Source: a virus
Direction: 5' to 3' (one strand)
Length of the DNA stretch: 42,196 bases
IMG/VR virus record: IMGVR_UViG_3300045258_000151
Span: 1-42,196 of that record
The notes under the pieces are model-generated. The model was not told the origin of the DNA and searched no databases. It saw only the letters and a program-made list of their open reading frames with translations. Positions 5,942-12,476 of the stretch are shown piece after piece. The position numbers were made by a program, and so were the translations under genes. Position 1 is the first letter of the stretch. The number at the start of each line of letters is the position of its first letter.

Positions 5942-6613
5942 ATGTATATCCCCCGCACGGCCGAAGACCTGTTCTTGGAAGCCTTCGCGGTCATCTTCGA
6001 GACCATCAAAAGCGAAATGGCCGCCCGTGGCGAACCGACCAGCCAGTACCGCGTGGCCCAACACCTCGGCTTGAGCCCCAGTACGGTGTCTGCGTGGCTT
6101 CGGGGCACCCATCGCGGGATTTCGCTCGACATCATCAATCGCTTGGCCCGCGACCGACAGCTCCCCGTCGATCGCCTCTTCAAGGGGGTCGACGTCCTGG
6201 CCGACCCGGTCCCCGCTCGCCCCAGGGGGGGACCAGATGAAGCCGCCGCTGCCGCTGGTGTTCTCTGCGCGTCCGATCAAGAAATACAGCAAGGCCTTGA
6301 AGCCGCTCAACGTCTCTTTGCCCGGCTCCAACGCCGCGTCACACTTCTACAAGCTCGACGACGTCCTCAGCCTCGTGCATCAGCTCGCCCGGCACCGGCC
6401 GTCTGCACGGTCAGCGACCTGCAGCGCTTTCTCGGCATGAGCCGCTCCACGATCTATCGCTTCATTCATCGGGGTGTCTTCCCGAGTTTTTGGTGTGGCG
6501 GCTGGCGTATTCCCAAGACGGCACTGTGGAATCACCGCGCGCCGGGTCAGGCGCGGTGGGACATTTGGCCCCAGATCTGTGAGGCCCAGATCAAAACAGA
6601 AAGAGTGCAGTAA
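5942..6613 (+). CDS. HTH regulator apparently fused to Xis-like HTH
   Basis: An open frame of 223 codons with two different HTH domains: an N-terminal Cro/CI-type HTH (SQYRVAQHLGLSPSTVSAWL, about residues 35-54) and a C-terminal excisionase-type HTH (VSDLQRFLGMSRSTIYRFIH, about 158-177, then a GGWRIP wing). The middle, about 6232-6400, has poor third-position GC in this frame and good GC in the +1 ORF at 6237-6440. A run of seven G (6225-6231) marks the change. With one extra G, or a -1 ribosomal slip there, the regulator ends at a TGA at 6238-6240 overlapping the next ATG. So this may be two or three genes read as one. Confidence 0.55.
   Translation: MYIPRTAEDLFLEAFAVIFETIKSEMAARGEPTSQYRVAQHLGLSPSTVSAWLRGTHRGISLDIINRLARDRQLPVDRLFKGVDVLADPVPARPRGGPDEAAAAAGVLCASDQEIQQGLEAAQRLFARLQRRVTLLQARRRPQPRASARPAPAVCTVSDLQRFLGMSRSTIYRFIHRGVFPSFWCGGWRIPKTALWNHRAPGQARWDIWPQICEAQIKTERVQ
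6237..6440 (+). CDS. small protein in alternate frame between regulator and Xis
   Basis: A 67-aa ORF starting MKPPLPLVFSARPIKKYSKA and containing FYKLDDVLSLVHQL, the kind of ending seen in small winged-helix proteins. It has a strong G-rich ribosome site (GGGGGGG, 5 nt upstream) and much higher third-position GC than the overlapping frame of the 223-aa ORF. Its ATGA start would overlap the regulator stop if the G-tract were one base longer, and its TGA overlaps a further ATG at 6437 (ATGA) inside the Xis-like region. Reality of this gene versus the fusion is unresolved. Confidence 0.5.
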   Translation: MKPPLPLVFSARPIKKYSKALKPLNVSLPGSNAASHFYKLDDVLSLVHQLARHRPSARSATCSAFSA

Positions 6614-7908
6614 TGCCCCGTCAAGGTTCGCGCCGCAAATTGGCAAAGTACGTCTATCAGGATCAGAACGGCATCTCGGGATCGGTCTACGTCAAAGGCC
6701 GTCCGCGCGTCGAGCTGCGCTTCCCGCTCCGCACGCCGCTCGCCGAGATTCGGCGGGCGATGGAACTGCGCGCGACGCAACTGCACGCCATGCCGGCGAC
6801 GATGCCGTCCAAGGGCACGGTCGCCTGGGTGCTGACGGACTACATGCGGCGGCTGGACGAGACGAAGGCCGAAGACGATGAACGGGGCCGGCTGCGGCCG
6901 TGGGTGGACGCGCTCGGGCCTGAACCGTTCGCCACGCTCACGAAAGGCCAACTGAATACCGTCGCCGATGCCTGGCGCCGGAAGGGCTGGCGCAAGAAGA
7001 AAAAGCCGGACGCGCCGAACACGATCGCCAAACGCATTTCGGCGCTCCGCAAAGTCGCCATGGCCGTCGCGGATGCGAGCGCGCTGCCCCTGCCGCCGCA
7101 CGCGAGCACGCTCATCAGCCGCCCCAAGACGCCGCGCTCGGGCGAGATTCGCGGGCGCGATATGGCGCTCGTGCAGCGCGTGCTCGACCAGGTCACCGAT
7201 TGGAACCAGAGCGCGGGTCAGCCGAGTAAGGCCAAAGTCCGGCTCGCCGTGTGGGCCTGGACCGGACTCAACCCCGCCATGATGCAACTCCTCCGACCCG
7301 AGCACGTCACCTGGACGACGACGCCCGTGCAGCTCTACGTCCAGCCCCGCCGCAAAGGCGCGGGCGTCGATGCCGGCTGGGTGCCGATCGATCCGCACGC
7401 GGTCGAGGCGCTCCGCGAGTTCTTTGCGCGGGGGGCCGATGGCCCCTGGGATAAGGGCACGCTGCTCCGGGCCTTCAAGCGAGCGCGCACGAAGACCCAA
7501 CGCGACCTGCGACGGGACGAGCGCCATGATGACGCCGCCAAGCTCGAGGGGATGCTCCCGAAGGATCTGCGCCACTCGTTCGGCACGGCCGCGCTCAAGG
7601 CCTCGGGCGACATCTACGGCGTCAGCAAACTCATGCGGCACGCCGACATCAAGACCACCCTGCGCTACACCGAAGGCGCGGCCGGGCCACGCGAGCACGC
7701 CGTCATCGCCGCGCTCACGGCCGCGACGAGCGGGCCAGAGTTCTCCACAAACTTCTCCACAAAACATCCCCGATTAGTGCGGCGAAACGCGAAAGTACGC
7801 CACGCCGCGCCACAAAGTGCGAAAGGCGGCAAGTCGCAAGACGCCCATGACTTAGCGGTCGATCCGATGGATGTTGGGGGAAGGGCGCTTTCGCCACGAG
7901 TCAGTTAG
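6613..7908 (+). CDS. int: tyrosine-family site-specific integrase
   Basis: A 431-aa phage integrase that recombines attP with a host tRNA-Arg gene. The SAM-like core-binding domain spans roughly residues 60-170, the catalytic domain 180-365. Visible catalytic parts: Lys in QPRRKGAGVD (about 241-250), Arg in DLRHSFGT (about 318-325), His in LMRHADIKTT (about 341-350) and the tyrosine nucleophile in RYTEG (about 352). The place of the first arginine (usually TGLR) reads TGLNPAMM, so that residue is Asn; the HxxR histidine is Lys. Start ATG overlaps the previous stop (TAATG). Its stop codon lies within the attP core, and the last 50 or so codons carry arm-type repeats. Confidence 0.92.
   Translation: MPRQGSRRKLAKYVYQDQNGISGSVYVKGRPRVELRFPLRTPLAEIRRAMELRATQLHAMPATMPSKGTVAWVLTDYMRRLDETKAEDDERGRLRPWVDALGPEPFATLTKGQLNTVADAWRRKGWRKKKKPDAPNTIAKRISALRKVAMAVADASALPLPPHASTLISRPKTPRSGEIRGRDMALVQRVLDQVTDWNQSAGQPSKAKVRLAVWAWTGLNPAMMQLLRPEHVTWTTTPVQLYVQPRRKGAGVDAGWVPIDPHAVEALREFFARGADGPWDKGTLLRAFKRARTKTQRDLRRDERHDDAAKLEGMLPKDLRHSFGTAALKASGDIYGVSKLMRHADIKTTLRYTEGAAGPREHAVIAALTAATSGPEFSTNFSTKHPRLVRRNAKVRHAAPQSAKGGKSQDAHDLAVDPMDVGGRALSPRVS
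7741..7764 (+). repeat. integrase arm-type sites, left pair
   Basis: Two tandem 12-bp units, TTCTCCACAAAC and TTCTCCACAAAA, inside the 3' end of int. Matching units occur on the other side of the tRNA core at 7982-8005. Paired short direct repeats flanking a core are the usual arrangement of arm-type binding sites for the N-terminal domain of tyrosine integrases. Confidence 0.65.
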
Positions 7909-7943
7909 GAGGGCGGTGCTCTATCCAGCTGAGCTACGGGCGC
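7905..7943 (-). other. attP core: 5' half of tRNA-Arg(CCT)
   Basis: On the minus strand this reads as the first 39 nt of a tRNA-Arg: acceptor GCGCCCG, TA, D-arm GCTC...GAGC, anticodon stem CCGCC and loop CTCCTAA with anticodon CCT. Similarity stops exactly at the end of the anticodon loop; the 3' half of a tRNA is missing. It overlaps the int stop codon. Such a piece next to an integrase is the phage attachment site, and crossover in the anticodon loop is common for these enzymes. It is not a functional tRNA gene by itself. Confidence 0.85.
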
Positions 7944-7981
7944 GATCAATGTTTATGGGGTGTTTTCGAGGGTTCGCTTAC

Positions 7982-8005
7982 TTCTCCAAAAAGTTCTCCA
8001 AAGGA
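7982..8005 (+). repeat. integrase arm-type sites, right pair
   Basis: Two tandem 12-bp units TTCTCCAAAAAG and TTCTCCAAAGGA, in the same orientation and period as the pair at 7741-7764. Together they bracket the tRNA-derived core. Confidence 0.65.
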
Positions 8006-8018
8006 ATCCGACGAAACG

Positions 8019-8216
8019 TCAGCGAACCCGCGTCAGCCGGGCGATCATGCCGGCCAGTTGGCCCAAGTGCAGATAGAGCGTGCTGCGCGGTGTCCGGTCG
8101 GCCCGATCGGCGTCACGGTAATACACAAACAGCGCCGCGGCGAAGGTCTCCGGGTCGTCGATCGCCATCAACTCAGCCGCCATCGCTAGGTCGGCGGGTG
8201 TCCGTTGATCCTCCAT
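8019..8216 (-). CDS. small hypothetical protein, third gene of brnTA operon
   Basis: A 65-aa, mostly helical and acidic protein (LAMAAELMAIDDPETFAAAL) with a basic end LTRVR. It starts 2 nt after the brnA stop, so it is co-transcribed with the toxin-antitoxin pair, and it is the last leftward gene before attP. Family not recognised. It could modify the toxin system or be unrelated cargo. Confidence 0.65.
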   Translation of the reverse strand: MEDQRTPADLAMAAELMAIDDPETFAAALFVYYRDADRADRTPRSTLYLHLGQLAGMIARLTRVR

Positions 8217-8218
8217 CG

Positions 8219-8533
8219 TCAGGACGCCTTCCGTCGTCGCCCGGTGGTCGTGCGCTTACTCGACACGAGCGCGAAGAGCGCGGCCTCGAGCCGGGTCTGC
8301 CAGCCGGGCCCTTGCTCTCGAAAATGGAGCACAATTTCCGGTCGCAGTCGGATCGTAATCGGCACCTTGGTCGGCGTCTTCTGTGGCCCTCGGCCGTGGC
8401 GGTGCTGCCAGGCGGCGATGTTCCGCAGGAACTTCGGCGAAAGCACTTCGACACCGCTCTTGGAGGCGCGCATCATCTCAAGGGTCCATTCGGGGTTTTC
8501 CTTGGTCGGCGTGTCATATCGTCGCTTGGGCAT
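8219..8533 (-). CDS. brnA: BrnA-type antitoxin
   Basis: A 104-aa protein with the BrnA/DUF4415 signature: KVPITIRLRPEIVLHFREQG (about residues 60-79) followed by PGWQTRLEAALFALV, a ribbon-helix-helix DNA-binding unit. BrnA neutralises the BrnT ribonuclease and represses the shared promoter. The gene overlaps brnT by 20 nt, as is usual for this type II system. An N-terminal extension (EWTLEMMRASKSGVEVLSP) looks like the toxin-contacting arm. Confidence 0.88.
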   Translation of the reverse strand: MPKRRYDTPTKENPEWTLEMMRASKSGVEVLSPKFLRNIAAWQHRHGRGPQKTPTKVPITIRLRPEIVLHFREQGPGWQTRLEAALFALVSSKRTTTGRRRKAS

Positions 8534-8783
8534 ACCGTCTCCTCTCTCGTCGGCTGGCTGGACGCAAACTGATGAGGTGTAGTCGATCGCCGCGCGGGGT
8601 CACGATCGCCGCGTAGAGTCGGCCGTCGATGTGGCCGAGGTATTTGTCGCGCACCGCATCAGTTCCGGGTCGCGTGGGCAGGCACATGGCGCCAGCCCAG
8701 TCAAAGGCATACGCCCGCTCGAACGGAATGCCGTGGTCGATGAGATTGCCCGCGTATTTCTCCGGCCGCCATTCCAGTTCCAC
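8514..8783 (-). CDS. brnT: BrnT-type ribonuclease toxin
   Basis: An 89-aa BrnT-family toxin: the opening ELEWRPEKYAGNLIDHGIPF, then YLGHIDGRLYAAIVTPRGDR and ISLRPASRRERRRY follow the family pattern along its full length. BrnT is a RelE-like ribonuclease that halts translation, held inactive by BrnA from the next gene. Start is GTG at 8783. In a prophage, the pair can stabilise the lysogen or act against other phages; neither can be decided here. Confidence 0.88.
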   Translation of the reverse strand: MELEWRPEKYAGNLIDHGIPFERAYAFDWAGAMCLPTRPGTDAVRDKYLGHIDGRLYAAIVTPRGDRLHLISLRPASRRERRRYAQATI

Positions 8784-8792
8784 GCTACGTAT

Positions 8793-8823
8793 ATTGTATG
8801 CACAAAATACGCGCCTTGGTCAA
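8793..8823 (-). promoter_or_regulatory. brnTA promoter and operator
   Basis: Minus-strand -35 TTGACC (8818-8823), 19-nt spacer, -10 TACAAT (8793-8798), GTG start 9 nt further on. An imperfect inverted repeat (GTATTTTGT / ACAATATAC, about 8790-8811) overlaps the -10 region and is the likely BrnA operator. Confidence 0.6.
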
Positions 8824-8831
8824 CCAGAGCG

Positions 8832-9035
8832 TTAACGGTGCCGCTTCCGCGCCGGCCGCAGGTCAATGCGCCAGTCGCCGTCGACATACACGGCCTCGAA
8901 GTCGCGGGCACACACCCGGCAGAAGAACCTGGACGGCGCGTAGGGTTCGAGCGGAATGACATCTTGCCGGCAGGCGGCGCACCGGGGTGGACTCGCGGGC
9001 GCCGTCAGCCGCTTCAGCGCGGCCAGCAGCGACAT
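8832..9035 (-). CDS. zinc-ribbon small protein
   Basis: A 67-aa protein with two Cys pairs, CAACRQD (about residues 19-25) and CRVCARDFE (about 39-47), then a short basic end RPARKRHR: a zinc ribbon. A -10-like TACACT (9042-9047) ends 6 nt before its ATG, so it is probably expressed separately and leaderless. Similar small zinc proteins occur at 750, 39854 and 40709. Function unknown. Confidence 0.7.
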   Translation of the reverse strand: MSLLAALKRLTAPASPPRCAACRQDVIPLEPYAPSRFFCRVCARDFEAVYVDGDWRIDLRPARKRHR

Positions 9036-9041
9036 GCCCCT

Positions 9042-9047
9042 AGTGTA
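9042..9047 (-). promoter_or_regulatory. -10 box TACACT, leaderless start for 9035 gene
   Basis: TACACT on the minus strand with 6 nt to the ATG at 9035. No good -35 box seen. Confidence 0.4.
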
Positions 9048-9053
9048 CCGCCG

Positions 9054-9143
9054 TCATTCACTGTGGAGCACGAGCACGACGGCCACGAGCAGGCCGCCCA
9101 CCACCAGCCCCACGGCAGCGCCAATCACGAGCGCGGCGGTCAT
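9054..9143 (-). CDS. 29-aa single-span membrane peptide
   Basis: ATGA overlap with the stop of the 81-aa gene upstream gives a 29-aa peptide, MTAALVIGAAVGLVVGG plus LLVAVVLVL and a short polar end: one transmembrane helix and nothing else. It is at the 3' end of the tail operon. It could be a small lysis or membrane-modifying factor; the size alone cannot decide. It is too short for most gene callers. Confidence 0.55.
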   Translation of the reverse strand: MTAALVIGAAVGLVVGGLLVAVVLVLHSE

Positions 9144-9385
9144 GGGACCAGCGGCGTGGCATCCGCCAGGCCGAGCAACGCGCGCAGGATGAGCGCGAAC
9201 TCGGGTGTGACGACCACGCCGATGAGCACCTGGCGGTCAGCGGACGCCGTCGATCGCAGCCGGAAGGTGTGCGTCACCTCTGGCGGCGGGCGCGTCCCGT
9301 CCGCGATGAAGCAGAGCTTCGTCACGAACCGCTGCGCCTCGGGATGGGTGCCGAGCCAGGAGTCGAGCAGTTGCTGGATGTTCAT
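9140..9385 (-). CDS. hypothetical protein
   Basis: An 81-aa protein (MNIQQLLDSWLGTHPEAQRF at the start) with a helical beginning and a mixed beta middle (VLIGVVVTPEFALILRALLG). Family not recognised. It follows the barrel-like tail protein gene by 12 nt on the same strand and is coupled to the membrane peptide after it. Confidence 0.6.
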   Translation of the reverse strand: MNIQQLLDSWLGTHPEAQRFVTKLCFIADGTRPPPEVTHTFRLRSTASADRQVLIGVVVTPEFALILRALLGLADATPLVP

Positions 9386-9397
9386 GGGAACGATCCT

Positions 9398-10450
9398 CTA
9401 GAGCGGCGAGCCGTCGTCCCGCGACGCATCGTTAAAGTACGCGCCCTGCATCGTCTGGTCGTGGTAGTGACTCGCCATCACATACCGCCCCTTCTGCCGG
9501 CCATAGAGCGCCATCGCATCTGACGGCTGGTCGTACAATCCCTGCGCGGACTGTTCGGCGCAGCACAACCGCAACGGCGGCGGCAACGACTGCAACACCT
9601 TGGCATCGTTCGACTGCAACTCGTCGAGCTGCGTGTTGTGGTCGAGCTGGCCGAGGTGGCCGTCGAGATAGTTCACCGCGAACGTCTGGAAGCTGAAGCG
9701 GTCGCACACGCCGAAGCGCATACACGACCCGTTCGGGTCGTGCTCGTCTTCCGGCGTCCACCACGCACACGCCCCGTTGAGCCAATGCACCCACCGGCCG
9801 AGCTGGTGCGGCACACAATAGGCCGACTGCAGGATCAACTCGTCGCAGAGCCGCGGCGGGTCGTAGTAGCGGTCGACCTGCCAGCAGAAGCACACGCTAT
9901 CTTCGCCCGGCACGAGCGCGCCCTTGGCCAGCAAGTGATCCAGCCACGGCACCGCCACGTCGAAGCTGTCGCCATCCGAGACGGCGTTCATCATCACAAA
10001 CAGCCCGCGCGCCTTCGCCTTGAGCGCGGCCGTCGTCAGTTGCTCGAGCGTCATCCCGTTGTTCTTGCCGTGCGGAATGGACAACAGCACATGCGTGAAG
10101 ACGGTCGCGTAGTAGTCCAGCACGTAGTCTTCGTCGGCCTCGGGCATGGTCGGCACGTCCCAGGTCATCACGACCCGGCGGTCCTTGTCGTTGTAGCCGC
10201 CCGTGAACCCCGGCACGATGAGACAAAAGTTGCCCCGGCAGAAGAACCGATCGGGATGGTCCGGCACTGGCGGCAGCGCCGAGTCAATTTCTTCCTTCCG
10301 CCAGCACTGAGATTCAGGGTCAGGCGGTTGCTCGTTCCGTGCAGGAGGCTTCGGCGGCAACGGCTCACGGGACGCGAGCGGCCAGTGCCGGCCCGGGGGC
10401 GGCGTCGGGCCACTGCCAAGCGCCGGCAGATAAAACGCATGGGCGCTCAC
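9398..10450 (-). CDS. putative barrel-fold tail protein, possible carbohydrate-active
   Basis: A 350-aa protein. After a Pro-rich start it shows alternating strand/helix units with acidic strand ends that suggest a TIM barrel: VVMTWDVPTM, THVLLSIPHG, GLFVMMNAVSDGD, VCFCWQVDRYYDP, VHWLNGACAWW (about residues 80-250). Conserved Asp/Glu, Trp and His at these ends would fit a glycoside-hydrolase-like site in a tail spike. It is coupled (GTGA) to the larger fibre gene at 10447-12216, whose middle also looks barrel-like. Depolymerase activity is an inference, not shown. Confidence 0.5.
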   Translation of the reverse strand: MSAHAFYLPALGSGPTPPPGRHWPLASREPLPPKPPARNEQPPDPESQCWRKEEIDSALPPVPDHPDRFFCRGNFCLIVPGFTGGYNDKDRRVVMTWDVPTMPEADEDYVLDYYATVFTHVLLSIPHGKNNGMTLEQLTTAALKAKARGLFVMMNAVSDGDSFDVAVPWLDHLLAKGALVPGEDSVCFCWQVDRYYDPPRLCDELILQSAYCVPHQLGRWVHWLNGACAWWTPEDEHDPNGSCMRFGVCDRFSFQTFAVNYLDGHLGQLDHNTQLDELQSNDAKVLQSLPPPLRLCCAEQSAQGLYDQPSDAMALYGRQKGRYVMASHYHDQTMQGAYFNDASRDDGSPL

Positions 10451-12216
10451 TGGGCCGCCAAGGTCGCGTCGACGTCGCAGCCCTTCTCGACGAGCAGCCG
10501 CCAGACGTCGGTATAGCCTTGCCCGTAGTTGTTCTTGTCCTTGTTCATGGCCCCGTCGTGCAGAATGGACAACGCCTTCCCCGCGGCCACGTCGGGCGCC
10601 GCGCCACCGGACAGCATCGCCCAGCCGCCGAGGAACCCTTGCACATAGTCGCCGTCCGGCTTCACGGCCCGAATGGCGGTCTGGAAGTCCTCGTAGCCAC
10701 TCGTCGGGTGCGGCACGGCGAACGGTGCCGTCACCGTCAGCGAGACGGGCGACTTCCCCGCTTGATGGACAAACGGCCAACTAGTCACAGGCGGAATCGG
10801 CATAGGCACCTCACTGGGCGGCACGATGGGTGGATCGGGCGGAATCGGCGGGTCAATGGGCGGATCGGGCGGTTCAGGCGGCACCGGCGGGTCCGGCATC
10901 GGCGTCCACGCCGGCTCGCCGAGCACACTGGCATCGAGCGTCCGTCCATACATCTCGGCGATCGGCGGCCGTCCCGTAATGCCGTTCACCCGCTCATACT
11001 GAAACGGCGCGATGACTTTCCAGCGCGCGTTCGTGTTGATGGTCGTGAGCGACGACGCGATGGCGTCGACGGTCGCCTGGTCGCCGAAGTCCCCGTAATA
11101 CATCGGGACAAGGCCGAGGTCGTGGCACGGACTGGCCAACGCGGCGGCCTCCGCGCGTGTCCACCGGGCCCGTGCGTCGGCCAGCGTCTCGCCGGCCACA
11201 AGATATTCTTCGACCCAGACTTGATCCCAGGCCTTCAACTCGCGCGGCACCACGGGCGGCTCAGGGCTGTCCTGCAGCCACGCAATGCGGCACCCCAGCC
11301 GGTCGGCCACGATGCGCGCGTGCTCGACGCCGCGGTCGCCGTGGTCTTGCGCGTAGACGCCCACGAGCGTCTCATCCTCGGCCGCCCGGTCAATGGCCGT
11401 CGTCCCGCCGTCCAGGTCAAACCCCACCCAGCACGGCCGCGGCACGGCTTGACGGGCGCCGTCGATCACGACTTCGCTGTCGGCTTCTGACGTGCCGTCC
11501 GGGTCTTTGAACGGCGCGATCGAGACGGCATGCGCGAAGGGCGCAATCGCCGGATAGACGACGGTCGGGCTCTGGTCAATGACGGGCAACGCGCGCAGTT
11601 CGTCCATCGTCGCCCAGACAATCACCGCCGGCTCGCCGGCGTGCCGCACCATGGCCAGTGAGACATCGTTCCCGACCCGCTGCCCGCGAATGAAAAAACA
11701 ATCACCGGGTTCGACCATGCGGAGGTCGTGCCCATCCCAGAGCGCACAGCCCGGCGTGACATTGCACTGCCCCACGTACAGGCCGTCGCCTAAGTAAGTC
11801 CACTCGGCCAAGCCGAAATCCGACCCGAGCGTCTGATCGCCCGTCACGAGCGCGCCGGTCTCGACGTCCACATAGCGGTAGCCCTGCGAGCCCACCGCCG
11901 GGCCGCAGTCGGAGATGTGGAGCGTCCCGGCCAGGTCGTAGATGACCGGCGACACCCCGCACGGGACGATGGGCCGGGGCACCCAGCCCGTGCCTTCGAT
12001 CCATTCGATCGTCTCGGGGGAATTGCTCGACTGGCCGGCAAACTTGAACGGGCCCTCGCGCGGCACGCGCACATACAGCGGCCGGGCATCGCGCGGAATC
12101 GTCAGCCGTTCCGTATCGAGCTGCATGCCGGGGCCGTCGTCGACGACCAGACACGCAAACCGCCCGTCGGGCCGGGCATCGACATAGGTGCCGAAGGGAA
12201 TGTGGAGCGTTCTCAT
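10447..12216 (-). CDS. large tail fibre/spike protein with duplicated N-terminal module
   Basis: A 589-aa protein. Residues 1 to about 210 are clearly homologous to the start of the 355-aa protein at 23078-24145 (shared GTYVDARPDGR, FKFAGQSSNSP, GTGWVPR, QGYRYVDV, GSDFGLA, GLYVGQCN). Residues about 270-420 look like an enzyme barrel (ARIVADRLGCRIAWLQDS, LVPMYYGDFGDQATVDAI). A Pro-rich linker (PPVPPEPPDPPIDPP) leads to a C-terminal helical domain. The layout suggests a virion-attachment head, a sugar-processing or lysis-like body and a distal domain. Start is ATG, ATGA-coupled to the holin-like gene. Confidence 0.55.
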   Translation of the reverse strand: MRTLHIPFGTYVDARPDGRFACLVVDDGPGMQLDTERLTIPRDARPLYVRVPREGPFKFAGQSSNSPETIEWIEGTGWVPRPIVPCGVSPVIYDLAGTLHISDCGPAVGSQGYRYVDVETGALVTGDQTLGSDFGLAEWTYLGDGLYVGQCNVTPGCALWDGHDLRMVEPGDCFFIRGQRVGNDVSLAMVRHAGEPAVIVWATMDELRALPVIDQSPTVVYPAIAPFAHAVSIAPFKDPDGTSEADSEVVIDGARQAVPRPCWVGFDLDGGTTAIDRAAEDETLVGVYAQDHGDRGVEHARIVADRLGCRIAWLQDSPEPPVVPRELKAWDQVWVEEYLVAGETLADARARWTRAEAAALASPCHDLGLVPMYYGDFGDQATVDAIASSLTTINTNARWKVIAPFQYERVNGITGRPPIAEMYGRTLDASVLGEPAWTPMPDPPVPPEPPDPPIDPPIPPDPPIVPPSEVPMPIPPVTSWPFVHQAGKSPVSLTVTAPFAVPHPTSGYEDFQTAIRAVKPDGDYVQGFLGGWAMLSGGAAPDVAAGKALSILHDGAMNKDKNNYGQGYTDVWRLLVEKGCDVDATLAAQ

Positions 12217-12476
12217 GCGTGCGTCGTCCCGTTCCGTTTCTGCTGCCGCAGTTTCGCGATGCCGACGCCGCCGCCGAGCCCGACGCCGGCCGCGATGATG
12301 CCGCGAATCCAGAGCGTGTCTTCGCGCGTCGTCTTTTTCAAGTCCGCCACCGTGGCCTCGAGCACCGCAATGCGCGCCTCGGTGTGCTGCGCTTCAATCA
12401 CGCCGAGGCGGCGCGGCAGATCGTCGGCCGGTTGTACGCCGAGCAGCAGGAAGCCGAGCAGGAGCGGCGACATCAT
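12213..12476 (-). CDS. membrane protein with coiled coil, holin-like candidate
   Basis: An 87-aa protein: a hydrophobic N-terminal segment (MMSPLLLGFLLLGVQ), a heptad-like coiled coil (EARIAVLEATVADLKKTT), a second transmembrane stretch (IRGIIAAGVGLGGGVGIA) and a basic tail (KLRQQKRN). This is the topology of XhlA-like hemolysin/holin-associated proteins. It lies between fibre genes and is coupled on both sides (TGATG start). It is one of few lysis candidates in the genome, but a structural membrane role cannot be excluded. Confidence 0.5.
   Translation of the reverse strand: MMSPLLLGFLLLGVQPADDLPRRLGVIEAQHTEARIAVLEATVADLKKTTREDTLWIRGIIAAGVGLGGGVGIAKLRQQKRNGTTHA

Noticed and set aside
6547-7767. 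406-codon minus-strand frame opposite the integrase
   Set aside because: Antisense of a clear tyrosine recombinase; composition is that of a shadow.
7905-7943. A functional tRNA-Arg gene
   Set aside because: Only the first 39 nt are present; T-arm and 3' acceptor are absent, so it is an attachment site and not a tRNA gene.
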